A DNA stretch of 64,000 nucleotides, from positions 710,226 through 774,225 of the forward strand of contig JBCAYL010000001.1 in NCBI GenBank assembly GCA_038533575.1. The letters run 5' to 3'. Shown piece by piece: positions 42,369-50,614 of this stretch. Both the position numbers and the translations under genes were made by a program. Below the pieces are notes generated by a model. The model had not been told where the DNA came from, did not search any database, and saw nothing but the letters and a program-made list of their open reading frames with translations. This DNA comes from Pseudomonadota bacterium (lineage in GTDB: Bacteria > Pseudomonadota > Alphaproteobacteria > Rhodobacterales > Rhodobacteraceae). Position 1 is the stretch's first letter; each line of letters begins with the position of its first letter.

Positions 42369-43985
42369 ATGGAGAGCTTCGATCACGTCATCGTCGGCGG
42401 CGGCTCCGCGGGAGCGGTGCTCGCCATGCGGCTCAGCGCCGATGCCGCGCGGCGCGTGCTGCTCCTCGAGGCGGGCGGGCCCGGCAAAGGGCTCCTCGTG
42501 CGGATGCCGCTCGGCGGCGTGGCGATGATCTCCGGGCGTCCGAAAATCAACAACTGGGCCTTTCAGACCGTCCCTCAGGCGGGCCTCCTCGGGCGTCGGG
42601 GTTACCAACCGCGGGGCAAGGCCCTGGGCGGCTCGAGCGCGATCAACGCCATGCTCTATGTCCGCGGCCATGCCTGGGACTATGACCATTGGGCCGCCGA
42701 TGGCTGCCCGGGCTGGGGCTGGGCGGATGTGCTGCCCTATTTCATGCGGTCCGAGCACAACGTTCGCACATGCGACACGTCCGGGCGGGACGGGCCGCTC
42801 CAGGTGGCCGACCAGACGGCGGTGCGCGATATCTCGCGCGGCTTCCTCGAGGCCTGTGGCGAGGTGCAGCTGCGCCAGACGCCCGATTTCAACGGCGGGG
42901 AGAACGAGGGCGCGAGCCTCTTCCAAGTCACGCAGTTTCACGACGGGCCGCAGAGGGGCGAGCGCTGCTCTGCCGCGGTGGGCTTCCTGCACCCGGTCGT
43001 GGACCGCCCCAACCTCACCGTCGTCACCGGCGCGCAGGTGGCGGGCCTCACCGTGGAAGGCCAGCGCATCACTGGGCTCCGCTACCGGCAGGGGGCGGCC
43101 ACGCGTCGCGTCGCGGCGGGGGAGGTGATCCTCTCCGCAGGCGCCTTCGGCTCGCCTCAGCTCCTCATGCTCTCCGGCATCGGCCCGGCGGACGAGATCG
43201 CGCGCCACGGGATCACAGTCCGCCACGACCTGCCCGGCGTGGGCCAGAACCTGCAGGACCACCTCGATCTCATCCTCACCTACCACGCGCGGCGTCCAGG
43301 GCGGGCTTCGGGCACCATGGGCATCAGCGCGGCGGGCGTGGCCGAGACCCTGGGCGCGGTGGCCGAATGGCTGCGGCACCGCACGGGCGCGGCCACCTCG
43401 CCCATTGCCGAGGGCGGTGCGTTCTTCCGCACCGACCCCGCGCTGCCCGCGCCGGACATCCAGCTCCATTTCGTGGTTGCCATGATCGAGAACCACCTGC
43501 GCACGATCCGCACGGGCCATGGCTTCTCCGCCCATGTCTGCGCGCTGCGCCCTCACTCGCGCGGTGAAGTGTTCCTCACCTCTGACGACCCGCTCGGCCC
43601 GCCGGGGATCGACCCACGCTACCTGAGCGATACACGCGACATCGCCACGATCACGGCGGGCGCACGGCGCGCGGTGGAGATCCTCGAGGCCCCCGCGCTC
43701 TCCCCTTGGCGGGGCGCGGCGGTGGGCCACAGCCGCGACATGAGCGATGCCGACTGGGCCGCGCGGATCCGCCAGATCGCCGATACGATCTATCACCCCG
43801 TGGGCACCTGCCGCATGGGGCAGGGCGGCGGCGCGGTGGTGGACCCGGCCTCGCTCCGCGTGCACGGCATGGAGGGGCTCCGCGTCGTCGATGCCTCCGT
43901 CATGCCCCACATCGTCAGCGGCAACACCAACGCCCCCACCATCATGATCGCCGAGAAAGCCGCCGATCTCATCCTTGCCGCCTGA
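42369..43985 (+). CDS. GMC family FAD-dependent alcohol dehydrogenase
   Basis: 538 residues with the FAD-binding [14 protein letters not shown] (about 10-23), LLLEAGG, the GMC signature 1 [20 protein letters not shown] (about 80-99), signature 2 [16 protein letters not shown], and a C-terminal HPVGTCRMG (active-site His) and [17 protein letters not shown]. It falls near the choline dehydrogenase / AlkJ alcohol-dehydrogenase branch. No signal peptide. The next gene, ten bases later, is an aldehyde dehydrogenase, so the pair probably oxidises an alcohol to the acid. The substrate cannot be named. Confidence 0.9.
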   Translation: MESFDHVIVGGGSAGAVLAMRLSADAARRVLLLEAGGPGKGLLVRMPLGGVAMISGRPKINNWAFQTVPQAGLLGRRGYQPRGKALGGSSAINAMLYVRGHAWDYDHWAADGCPGWGWADVLPYFMRSEHNVRTCDTSGRDGPLQVADQTAVRDISRGFLEACGEVQLRQTPDFNGGENEGASLFQVTQFHDGPQRGERCSAAVGFLHPVVDRPNLTVVTGAQVAGLTVEGQRITGLRYRQGAATRRVAAGEVILSAGAFGSPQLLMLSGIGPADEIARHGITVRHDLPGVGQNLQDHLDLILTYHARRPGRASGTMGISAAGVAETLGAVAEWLRHRTGAATSPIAEGGAFFRTDPALPAPDIQLHFVVAMIENHLRTIRTGHGFSAHVCALRPHSRGEVFLTSDDPLGPPGIDPRYLSDTRDIATITAGARRAVEILEAPALSPWRGAAVGHSRDMSDADWAARIRQIADTIYHPVGTCRMGQGGGAVVDPASLRVHGMEGLRVVDASVMPHIVSGNTNAPTIMIAEKAADLILAA

Positions 43986-43995
43986 GGAGACACCG

Positions 43996-45705
43996 ATGAA
44001 TGCCCATGCAGATCCGGGCCACGCCGCGCTCGACGCCGACCTCGCCGCCCTCGACGGCGCCAAGGATGCCTGGGCACGGACGCCCGTGGCGGACCGGATC
44101 ACGCTCCTCAAGGACATCAAACGCCTCACCGGGCAGGTGGCCCATGCCTGGGGCGAAACGGCCGCGCGCAAGAAGGGCCTCGCGCCCAACGCGCCGCAAG
44201 CGGGCGAGGAATGGTTGAGCGGGCCCTACGCGGTGCTGCGCGCCTGCGACGGGCTCATCCGCACGCTCGAGGGCCTCCAAGGGCGGCAGTATCTCCGCGG
44301 GCTCAAGAAGCGGTATCTGCCCCATGGCCAGCTCGCCGTGGAGGTCGTGCCGGCCACCCCGCGCGACGCGCTGATCATGCCGGGGCTCCGGGCCGAGGTC
44401 TGGATGCGGGAGGGGGTGAGCGAAGCGAACCTGCCGGGGACGACGGCCACCGCCTATGACACGCCGGAGGCAGAGCGCACCGGCGCGCTGGCGCTCGTCC
44501 TCGGCGCGGGCAACATCGCCTCGATCCCGGTGCTCGACGTCTTCCAGAAGCTCTTCGTGGAAAACCAGGTGGTGCTTCTGAAGATGAACCCGGTGAACGC
44601 CTATCTGGCGGATGTCTTCCAGGTGGCGCTCGGACCGCTCGTTGCGCGCGATGCGCTGCGCATCGTGACCGGCGGCGGCGATGTCGGCGCTTACCTCTGC
44701 GAGCACGCGGCGGTGGAGGAGATCCACATCACCGGGGCCGAGGCCACCCACGATCTCATCGTCTGGGGCGCGGGCAAAGAGGGCAAGCGGGCCAAGGCGG
44801 CGGGCACGCCGCGGAACACCCGCCGCGTCACATCCGAGCTCGGCGCGGTCTGCCCCACGATCATCGTGCCGGGCCCGTGGAGCCGGGCGGACATCGCGCA
44901 TCAGGCCGCGCAGGTCGCCACGCAGAAAATGGTGAATGCCGGGTTCAATTGCGTCTCCACGCAGGTCCTGCTCCTGCCCGAGGTCTGGGCGCAGAAGGAG
45001 CCGTTTCTCCGCGCCATGAAGCGCGTTCTCGCCGCGCAGGACCGGCCGGCCTACTATCCAGGCGCCACCGATCGGAGCGCGGCCTTCGCCGCGGGCGCAC
45101 CGCACGAGGCCATCCCCCGCGGCACGGCCCCCGATTTCATCTTCTCGGAAGGCGTAGGCGGAGAATTCGCCCAGACCGAGGTCTTCGCCCATGCACTCTC
45201 GACCCATGATATCGCCGGGGAGGGGGAGGCGTTTCTTCGCGCGGCCATCGCCTATGCCAACGACACGCTCCACGGCACGCTCGGGGCCAACATCGTCATC
45301 CACCCCGAAACGCTCGCAGAGATCGGCAAGGCCTGCTTCGACGCCTGCCTGCGGGAGCTGCGCTACGGCAATATCGCGGTGAATGCCTGGACGGGGGCAA
45401 GCTTCGCGCTCACCGAGATCCCGTGGGGCGCGTTTCCGGGGCACACGCTCGAGGATGTGCAATCGGGCATCGGCACCGTGCACAACACGTTCATGTTCGA
45501 GGCCTCCGAGCGCACGGTGCTCTACGGGCCGTGGGCACCGATCCCACGCGCGTGGTGGCTGGGAGAGCGGCACCTGATGCCCAAGCCGCCCTGGTTCGTC
45601 ACGCACCGGCACGCGGACAAGGTGGCCCGCGCCCTTGTGGACTATACCGCCACGGGGCGGCCCGCGCGGCTGGCGGCGCTCCTTTGGCACGCATTGCGCG
45701 GATAG
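43996..45705 (+). CDS. Aldehyde dehydrogenase superfamily protein
   Basis: 569 residues, longer than typical ALDH (about 480-500). Start ATG 43996 behind GAGGAG. The Rossmann part shows LVLGAGNIASIPVLDVF, the catalytic glutamate in VTSELGAVCPTIIV, and the catalytic cysteine in KMVNAGFNCVSTQVLLL. The N-terminal 120 residues and the C-terminal 50 extend beyond the standard fold. Coupled by ten bases to the GMC dehydrogenase. The sequence is divergent from classical BADH/ALDH, so the substrate is open. Confidence 0.85.
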   Translation: MNAHADPGHAALDADLAALDGAKDAWARTPVADRITLLKDIKRLTGQVAHAWGETAARKKGLAPNAPQAGEEWLSGPYAVLRACDGLIRTLEGLQGRQYLRGLKKRYLPHGQLAVEVVPATPRDALIMPGLRAEVWMREGVSEANLPGTTATAYDTPEAERTGALALVLGAGNIASIPVLDVFQKLFVENQVVLLKMNPVNAYLADVFQVALGPLVARDALRIVTGGGDVGAYLCEHAAVEEIHITGAEATHDLIVWGAGKEGKRAKAAGTPRNTRRVTSELGAVCPTIIVPGPWSRADIAHQAAQVATQKMVNAGFNCVSTQVLLLPEVWAQKEPFLRAMKRVLAAQDRPAYYPGATDRSAAFAAGAPHEAIPRGTAPDFIFSEGVGGEFAQTEVFAHALSTHDIAGEGEAFLRAAIAYANDTLHGTLGANIVIHPETLAEIGKACFDACLRELRYGNIAVNAWTGASFALTEIPWGAFPGHTLEDVQSGIGTVHNTFMFEASERTVLYGPWAPIPRAWWLGERHLMPKPPWFVTHRHADKVARALVDYTATGRPARLAALLWHALRG

Positions 45706-45801
45706 GGTGCGGCCAATGCTGACCTTTTCGTTCGGGTTTCTTGATGCTATCTAAGCGTCAGTAAGCGGGGCGTGAGCGCCGCGATGTAAAGGAAGACCGT
45801 T

Positions 45802-46236
45802 GTGAGCGCAGTCCTGCTCGCCGCGCCACAGAGCGCCCCGGATCACAGCCCAGCCCCGGAAGAGACCGCCTTCGCGGCGCTGAGGCCCTTGCTCAATCGC
45901 GTGCGCTTCATCGCGCAGACCTGCCGCGCCGAGGCGCGTCTCGATCTCGCCGTCGCCTGCGCCGCCATCCATGCCTGCCCGGAAAAGAGCCTCGATGCCG
46001 TGGCCACCTCCATGGTGCGGGTCTTCTCGGAGGCCGTGGGCGGCCATGTGTGCTTCCGCGCGCCCGGCGCCGCGGATATGAGCTTTGACGAGGAATGGCT
46101 ATTGCGCGTCGTCGACCGGGCCATCGCGAAGGACACGATGAGCGTGGAGTTCCTGCTGCGGCGCCGGGTACCGGCCCGGAACCACCACGCCTTCCGCAGC
46201 ATTGTGCGGGCAGTGAGCACAATTCTGAGACCCTAG
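45802..46236 (+). CDS. Uncharacterised 144-aa protein upstream of dps
   Basis: 144 residues from a GTG start at 45802 (AAAGGAAG upstream). Mostly helical, with four scattered Cys (TCRAEA, VACAAIHACPEK, HVCFRAP) and a basic C-terminus (LLRRRVPARNHHAFRSIVRAV). No signal peptide or motif that I recognise. It ends 102 bases before dps, with the predicted iron control element in between, so it is probably a separate transcription unit. Confidence 0.7.
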   Translation: MSAVLLAAPQSAPDHSPAPEETAFAALRPLLNRVRFIAQTCRAEARLDLAVACAAIHACPEKSLDAVATSMVRVFSEAVGGHVCFRAPGAADMSFDEEWLLRVVDRAIAKDTMSVEFLLRRRVPARNHHAFRSIVRAVSTILRP

Positions 46237-46248
46237 CCCTTGCGCTAG

Positions 46249-46265
46249 TTTAGAATTGTTCTAAT
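46249..46265 (+). promoter_or_regulatory. Iron control element (Irr box) upstream of dps
   Basis: TTTAGAATTGTTCTAAT: a perfect TTAGAA-N3-TTCTAA inverted repeat that matches the alphaproteobacterial ICE motif (TTTAGAA-N3-TTCTAAA) bound by the heme-responsive regulator Irr. It lies 73 bases before the dps ATG. Iron-storage genes are typically repressed through this element when iron is scarce. Confidence 0.8.
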
Positions 46266-46338
46266 TTGTTTGGCAGCCAGCTTTGGGCCAGCCAATCACG
46301 CGTTCCTGTGGGGACGCTCGACCGTAAAGGACAAAGAT

Positions 46339-46809
46339 ATGCTGCAGAGCGCCGAGAGCCTCTCCGTCGAGGCCAAGACAGAAATCATCGAGAAGCTGAA
46401 CCAGGTGGTGGCGGAGACCGTCGTGACGACGATGCTCGCGCAAAACTTCCACTGGAACGTGACGGGCATGGGCTTTGGCTCTCTCCACGCGCTCTTCCAG
46501 GAGATCTACGAAGATCACTTCGAAGGGCAGGACGACGTCGCCGAGCGGATCAAGGCCATCGGCGGCCATGCCGAGGGCCAGCTTGCCGGCATGCTCAAGC
46601 GCTCCAAGGTGGGCGAGCAGGACGGCCATCAATCCGACAAGGAGATGATCAAGCACCTCTCCGATGCGGAGAAGACCATCGCCGACACCATCGCGGGCAC
46701 GGCCGCCTATGCCGAGGAAGCCGGCGATGTGGCGACCCATGACCTCATGATCGAGCGTCAGCAGGTCCACGAGAAGTTTGCCTGGATGCTCGACGCGCAT
46801 CTGCGCTGA
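46339..46809 (+). CDS. dps: Dps ferritin-like DNA-binding and iron-storage protein
   Basis: 156 residues from ATG 46339 (AAAGGA upstream). The ferroxidase-site ligands of Dps dodecamers are in AQNFHWNVTGMGFGSLHALFQEIYEDHFEGQDDVAERI (His, then His/Asp and Glu from the partner subunit). It oxidises Fe(II) with hydrogen peroxide and stores ferric iron, protecting DNA. The N-terminal arm is short with few Lys, so DNA binding may be weak. The Irr box upstream fits expression when iron is plentiful. Confidence 0.94.
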   Translation: MLQSAESLSVEAKTEIIEKLNQVVAETVVTTMLAQNFHWNVTGMGFGSLHALFQEIYEDHFEGQDDVAERIKAIGGHAEGQLAGMLKRSKVGEQDGHQSDKEMIKHLSDAEKTIADTIAGTAAYAEEAGDVATHDLMIERQQVHEKFAWMLDAHLR

Positions 46810-47181
46810 GTGTCGCCGCTGGAGCGATATCTCCGTCTCACGCGGCAGGTGATGCCGCGTGAGGCGCGGGCACGGGGCTGGCCGGTCCATCAGGATCACT
46901 GCTTCCAGCGCATCGTGCTCGACCATGTCTGCGGTGGCCGCTGGTACGATCACGTCAAGCGCCCCGCCTACAAACACATGTCAGACGCCCATGCACGCGA
47001 CGCCGCTGCCCTCTGCGACCGCATTCTTTTGGGCGACGCTGATCTTCACGCCCTCAATGCACAATCGCTAGTGTGGCGCGGCAAGTCCGGGCCGAAGGCG
47101 CAGGTACTTGCCCCGCGGGACGCGCAACTTACCCTCGATCTATGCCAAAACGCACCTACCCAAAGGACGCCGCCCGCGTAG
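46810..47181 (+). CDS. Uncharacterised 123-aa protein directly after dps
   Basis: GTG start at 46810, the base after the dps TGA, so it is very probably translated by coupling with dps. 123 residues, rich in His, Arg and Cys in the first half (HQDHCFQRIVLDHVCGGRWYDHVKRPAYKHM), which gives clusters of potential metal ligands. The second half is low in structure signals. I do not recognise the family. Overlaps the following small gene by 40 bases. Confidence 0.72.
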   Translation: MSPLERYLRLTRQVMPREARARGWPVHQDHCFQRIVLDHVCGGRWYDHVKRPAYKHMSDAHARDAAALCDRILLGDADLHALNAQSLVWRGKSGPKAQVLAPRDAQLTLDLCQNAPTQRTPPA

Positions 47182-47336
47182 AGACGGCCGATGACCTCGA
47201 CGAGGTCGTCACCGACAAGCGCGAGGGCTGGCGCGCCAACCCGGCCAAGGCCCGCCGCCGGCAGCGCCGCTACAAGAAACGCCTGACCGACGAGATCGTG
47301 CGCCTCGCCCAGGACGATGGCGCGGACGACCTCTAA
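47142..47336 (+). CDS. Small basic protein (64 aa)
   Basis: 64 residues from ATG 47142, which lies inside the end of the preceding gene in another frame. Highly charged: an acidic middle (VETADDLDEVV) followed by a strongly basic segment (NPAKARRRQRRYKKRLTDEI). No family known to me. It could bind nucleic acid, which is inference from charge only. It ends 8 bases before the stop codon of the convergent DUF1289 gene. Confidence 0.62.
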   Translation: MPKRTYPKDAARVETADDLDEVVTDKREGWRANPAKARRRQRRYKKRLTDEIVRLAQDDGADDL

Positions 47337-47344
47337 AGGACCCG

Positions 47345-47593
47345 TCAGGCCGCCTTCTTGGCTTTTTTCGCTTTCTTCTCGAGCTTGCGCGCATAGAGCG
47401 CGGGCCATGCGCTGAATTTGCCCATTTGGGCCTGCTGGTGCTTGATCAGGTCGATGAAGGCCGCTTGCTCCACGGGCTTTTTCAGCCGCTTGAAGATCTT
47501 CTTCTGCGGCTTCGTCATAGAGCAGGCGATGCAGTGCCCGGCGCGCTTGTACTTGCAGACGTCCACGCAGGGGGACGGGAGCTTCTTGGACAT
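47345..47593 (-). CDS. DUF1289 (YdhL-like) zinc-ribbon-type protein
   Basis: 82 residues. The DUF1289 signature is clear: SPCVDVCKYKRAGHCIACSMTKPQ with four cysteines in CxxxC and CxxC pairs, likely a metal site. The C-terminus is a Lys/Ala-rich helix (KLEKKAKKAKKAA). Function unknown. It follows hemP by 57 bases on the same strand and may be co-transcribed with it. Confidence 0.88.
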   Translation of the reverse strand: MSKKLPSPCVDVCKYKRAGHCIACSMTKPQKKIFKRLKKPVEQAAFIDLIKHQQAQMGKFSAWPALYARKLEKKAKKAKKAA

Positions 47594-47650
47594 GGAAAAG
47601 CCTCTTTGCCTGTCCCAGATATAGGGATCAGCGCGCAGAGGCGAGAGGTG

Positions 47651-47824
47651 TCATTTCGTCAGGATGAGCTTTCCCGCGCGCGTGATGCGCAGCGTGTAGA
47701 GCTGGTCGCCGAGCGCGATCCGGGCGAGCCCGTCGCGGGTCAGCACCTCGGCATCATAGACCGGGACCCGGTCCTCCGGGCGCTCAGACGTCTCGACCTC
47801 TCTCGGAAAATCTACCACCACCAT
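47651..47824 (-). CDS. hemP: Hemin uptake protein HemP
   Basis: 57 residues, found by reading the gap. It starts at ATG 47824 (AAGGAG about 12 bases upstream) and ends in the HemP family pattern: IALGDQLYTLRITRAGKLILTK. HemP/HmuP is a small protein needed for expression of heme-uptake genes in several alphaproteobacteria and normally responds to iron. The start overlaps the previous small gene by 13 bases. No heme transporter gene is in this window. Confidence 0.85.
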   Translation of the reverse strand: MVVVDFPREVETSERPEDRVPVYDAEVLTRDGLARIALGDQLYTLRITRAGKLILTK

Positions 47825-47982
47825 AGTCCCTCGAACTCCTTGTTCTCGACGAGGTTGTCGATGATCTCCCAGGTCGCGCTGTCGGTGCCGAGGGCGGCAA
47901 AGAGCGACGCGAGCAGGGCCCAGCCATCATCCTGCGCATGCCAGTGTCGCAGACGGGGGCGCAGTCTGGAATCATCAGCCAT
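47812..47982 (-). CDS. Small protein upstream of and overlapping hemP (56 aa)
   Basis: Found by reading the gap. 56 codons from ATG 47982 with AGAAGG upstream, overlapping hemP by 13 bases. It begins with a basic, His/Trp-containing stretch (RLRPRLRHWHAQDDGWALL), has a helical middle, and ends in GLWWW, three tryptophans before the stop. I do not recognise it. Its position as the first frame of the hemP unit suggests either a functional partner or a leader peptide whose translation controls hemP; both are inference. Confidence 0.6.
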   Translation of the reverse strand: MADDSRLRPRLRHWHAQDDGWALLASLFAALGTDSATWEIIDNLVENKEFEGLWWW

Positions 47983-48061
47983 GGGACAACCTTCTGTTGC
48001 ATTGCCCTTAATTCCTGACTGATTTGCTTGGTTGAGTCAATCTTAGTGTTTTGATCAGGAA

Positions 48062-48913
48062 TTAATCCGCCGCTGCGAACGGATCGCGTTTCTGCGCCGC
48101 GCGGTAGCGCTTGGGCGTCTCGCCCATGGAGCGCGCGAAAAGCCGGTAGAAGTAGCTGGTATTCTCGAAGCCACAGCGCGAGGCGATGGCCTCGATGCTT
48201 GCGTCTTCCGTGCGCAGGAGGCGCGCGGCGTGGTCGATGCGGATGCGGTTGACGTAGTCGGTGGGGGTGAGCCCGAGCACCTCCTTGCAGGTCCGGCACA
48301 CATGCTCGTGGCTGCGCCCGGCGGCGGCGATGAAGCCTGCCACGCCGAGGCGGAAGACCTCGATGTCCTGCGCAGCAGAACAGGCCGCGGAGAACCAGGC
48401 CGGCCCCGCCGCCATGCCCTGCGCGCTGGGCACGGCCACGCGATTGCAGAGCGTGAGCAGGAATTCCTCGATCCGCGCGAGGGTCCTGTCGGCCGTTTGG
48501 AGCTGCCCCGCGATCGCCAGCGCGCGCTCGAATTGCTGGGGCCCGAGCGTGTGGAGCTCGGGCAGCGCACCCGGCGCGTCAAAGAACCGGCCTCGCAGCG
48601 TGTCGCCATAGCGCGCCACGAGATGCGCCGCGCTCGCGCTCTCGTACATGACGTTGATGATCTCGCAGCCCTCCCGCGCGGCGCGAAAGGCATGGGCATC
48701 CCGCGGGCGGATAAAGACGAGCTGTCCCTCCGAGAGCGTCTGCATCTGCCCGTTGATCCAATGCGCTGTGCGGCCCCGCGTGATCAGGAACACCTCGTGA
48801 AAGTCGTGGGTATGCGCCCGCGCCGGGAAGCGCTTGGCCAGCATCTTGCGCGCGTAGTGGAAGCTTTCGCCACGCGCGAGGTAGCTGGCAAGCCGGTAGG
48901 TCTCAGTCTCCAT
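48062..48913 (-). CDS. AraC-family transcriptional regulator
   Basis: 283 residues. An N-terminal cupin-like sensor domain (about 15-95; PARAHTHDFHEVFLITRGRTAHWINGQMQTL) with His residues of the sugar-binding AraC/RhaS type is followed by the C-terminal double helix-turn-helix (SHEHVCRTCKEVLGLTPTDYVNRIRIDHAARLL, then EAIASRCGFENTSYFYRLFARSMGETPKRYR). It is transcribed away from the PhyH-ABC-mannosidase operon, the usual arrangement of a local activator, so that operon is the best candidate target. Confidence 0.9.
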   Translation of the reverse strand: METETYRLASYLARGESFHYARKMLAKRFPARAHTHDFHEVFLITRGRTAHWINGQMQTLSEGQLVFIRPRDAHAFRAAREGCEIINVMYESASAAHLVARYGDTLRGRFFDAPGALPELHTLGPQQFERALAIAGQLQTADRTLARIEEFLLTLCNRVAVPSAQGMAAGPAWFSAACSAAQDIEVFRLGVAGFIAAAGRSHEHVCRTCKEVLGLTPTDYVNRIRIDHAARLLRTEDASIEAIASRCGFENTSYFYRLFARSMGETPKRYRAAQKRDPFAAAD

Positions 48914-49046
48914 GGAGCAAGATTAGCGAGTTTTCGCGGCATTGCAGCGTAAAAAGATCAATTTCGTACATGTCTATATCAAGCCGCGTCGCTGAAATGC
49001 GCAAAAAATGGGCGGAGTGTAAACAAGGAGTTAACGAGGACGACTC

Positions 49047-49883
49047 ATGCCCGGCTTGGCGCTCGACAGCCCAGACCTTTCCTTCGCGCCGGTGGTTAAT
49101 CCCGCGCCGAAGCGGCTGAGCGTGGCCGAAATCGCCCATTACAATGCCCAGGGCTTCGCGCAGCCCTTCGACATCTTCAACGCCGCCGAGATGGCCGAGA
49201 TCCGCGCCTATATCGACGGCCTCATGCGCGATGCAGGGGAGGCAGGCGCCTACGGGATCAATTGCTACCAGGCGCGACTCGCCGGCCTCTACGACATCGC
49301 CACCGACGCGCGCATCCTCGATCACGTGGAGGATATTCTCGGCCCCGATATCCTCTGCTGGGCCACCGCGATCCTCTCGAAGAAGCCGCACGATCCAAAG
49401 GCGGTGCCCTGGCACCAGGACGCGAGTTTCTGGAAGCTGAGCCCGGCGCGCACGGTCACGGTCTGGCTCGCCATCGACGACGCCGACGCCGAGAACTCCG
49501 CCATGCGCTTTATCCCCGGCACGCACGACCGCGGCGCCTTCGCGGTGCAGGCCACGGAGGCGGGCCGCGCCGTCTTCCACCAGGAAACGGCCGGGGCAGA
49601 CGCGCTCGGCGCGCCCTTTACCAATGCGCTCAAAGCGGGCCAGATCTCGCTCCACGCCGACATGCTCGTCCATGGCTCGCTGGCCAATACGTCCGATCGG
49701 CGGCGCTGCGGTTTCACGCTGCGCTACTGCCCGCCCACCGTGCAAATCACCGATGCCGCCTGGGCCGCGGGCGTGGAGGCGATCCTCTGCCGCGGGCAGG
49801 CGGGCCGCTGGGCCACCCATCCGCGCCCCGAGAACGACGACATCACGCGGACGCGCTCGCCCCACGTCGTGGGCAACAACTGA
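49047..49883 (+). CDS. Phytanoyl-CoA dioxygenase (PhyH) family protein
   Basis: 278 residues with the 2-oxoglutarate/Fe(II) oxygenase core: PWHQDASFWKLSP (HxD metal ligands, about 130-142) and HGSLANTSDRRRCGFTLRYCPP (distal His, then the Arg that binds 2-oxoglutarate). Members hydroxylate lipids, amino acids, ectoine and other small molecules. It is the first gene of the operon divergent from the AraC gene; its stop overlaps the next start (TGATG). The substrate probably relates to what the ABC transporter imports. Confidence 0.88.
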   Translation: MPGLALDSPDLSFAPVVNPAPKRLSVAEIAHYNAQGFAQPFDIFNAAEMAEIRAYIDGLMRDAGEAGAYGINCYQARLAGLYDIATDARILDHVEDILGPDILCWATAILSKKPHDPKAVPWHQDASFWKLSPARTVTVWLAIDDADAENSAMRFIPGTHDRGAFAVQATEAGRAVFHQETAGADALGAPFTNALKAGQISLHADMLVHGSLANTSDRRRCGFTLRYCPPTVQITDAAWAAGVEAILCRGQAGRWATHPRPENDDITRTRSPHVVGNN

Positions 49884-50563
49884 TGGAGATCACGTGGTAC
49901 GGCCATGCCGCCTTCGGGCTGGCACCGGAGACGGGCCCGCGGATCATCACCGATCCCTACACGCCCGAGGGCGTGGGCTACCCGCCGATCGCCGAGCCCG
50001 CGGATCTCGTCATCATCTCCTCCGACGATGACAGCGCCCATTGCCGGGCGGATCTCATCAGCGGCGATCCAGAGGTGGTGAACGCCCTCAAGGTCGCGCA
50101 GTCCGGCGGCACGAGCCGGGCCAAAGACATCGACATCACGGCCATCGAGGCCGCCGAGTGGGATCACCACCCAGAGCATGCGGTGCCCGGGCAAAACGGC
50201 ATGTACCGCTTCGAGCTCGACGGCATGGCCTGCGCCCATATGGGCGACGTGGGCAATCCGCTCACCGAGGCGCAGCAGGATTTCTTCCGCGGCACCGACA
50301 TTTTGTTCGCATTGGCAGGTGGTTATCTGACGATCTTACTACCCGATCTCATGGAGATGATCCGCCGCGTGAAGCCGCGCCTCGTGATCCCCATGCACTT
50401 CCGCACGCTCACCTATCGCCCGCGCAACACGATGTGGATCGAGAGCTTCCTCGCCCATTTCAACGACGCGGATGTTGATTTCGCCTGTTCACCTAGGGTC
50501 AACTTGACCCGTGCCGACCTGCCGGAGCGCACGCGCGTCCTCGTGATGGATTATTTGCGTTAG
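49883..50563 (+). CDS. Metallo-beta-lactamase-fold protein (UlaG-like) with altered metal motif
   Basis: 226 residues. The beginning MEITWYGHAAFGL and the overall order are those of UlaG-like metal-dependent hydrolases. The first metal motif, normally HxHxDH, reads SSDDDSAH at residues 46-53, so most of its histidines are missing. Later ligand positions remain: HMGD (119-122) and PMHFRT (H172). It could use another metal arrangement or be catalytically changed. Coupled to the PhyH gene by one base. Confidence 0.8.
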   Translation: MEITWYGHAAFGLAPETGPRIITDPYTPEGVGYPPIAEPADLVIISSDDDSAHCRADLISGDPEVVNALKVAQSGGTSRAKDIDITAIEAAEWDHHPEHAVPGQNGMYRFELDGMACAHMGDVGNPLTEAQQDFFRGTDILFALAGGYLTILLPDLMEMIRRVKPRLVIPMHFRTLTYRPRNTMWIESFLAHFNDADVDFACSPRVNLTRADLPERTRVLVMDYLR

Positions 50564-50614
50564 CTACGGCCCATAACCAGCCAATAAACAAATTACTTCT
50601 TTGGGAGGAAGTCC

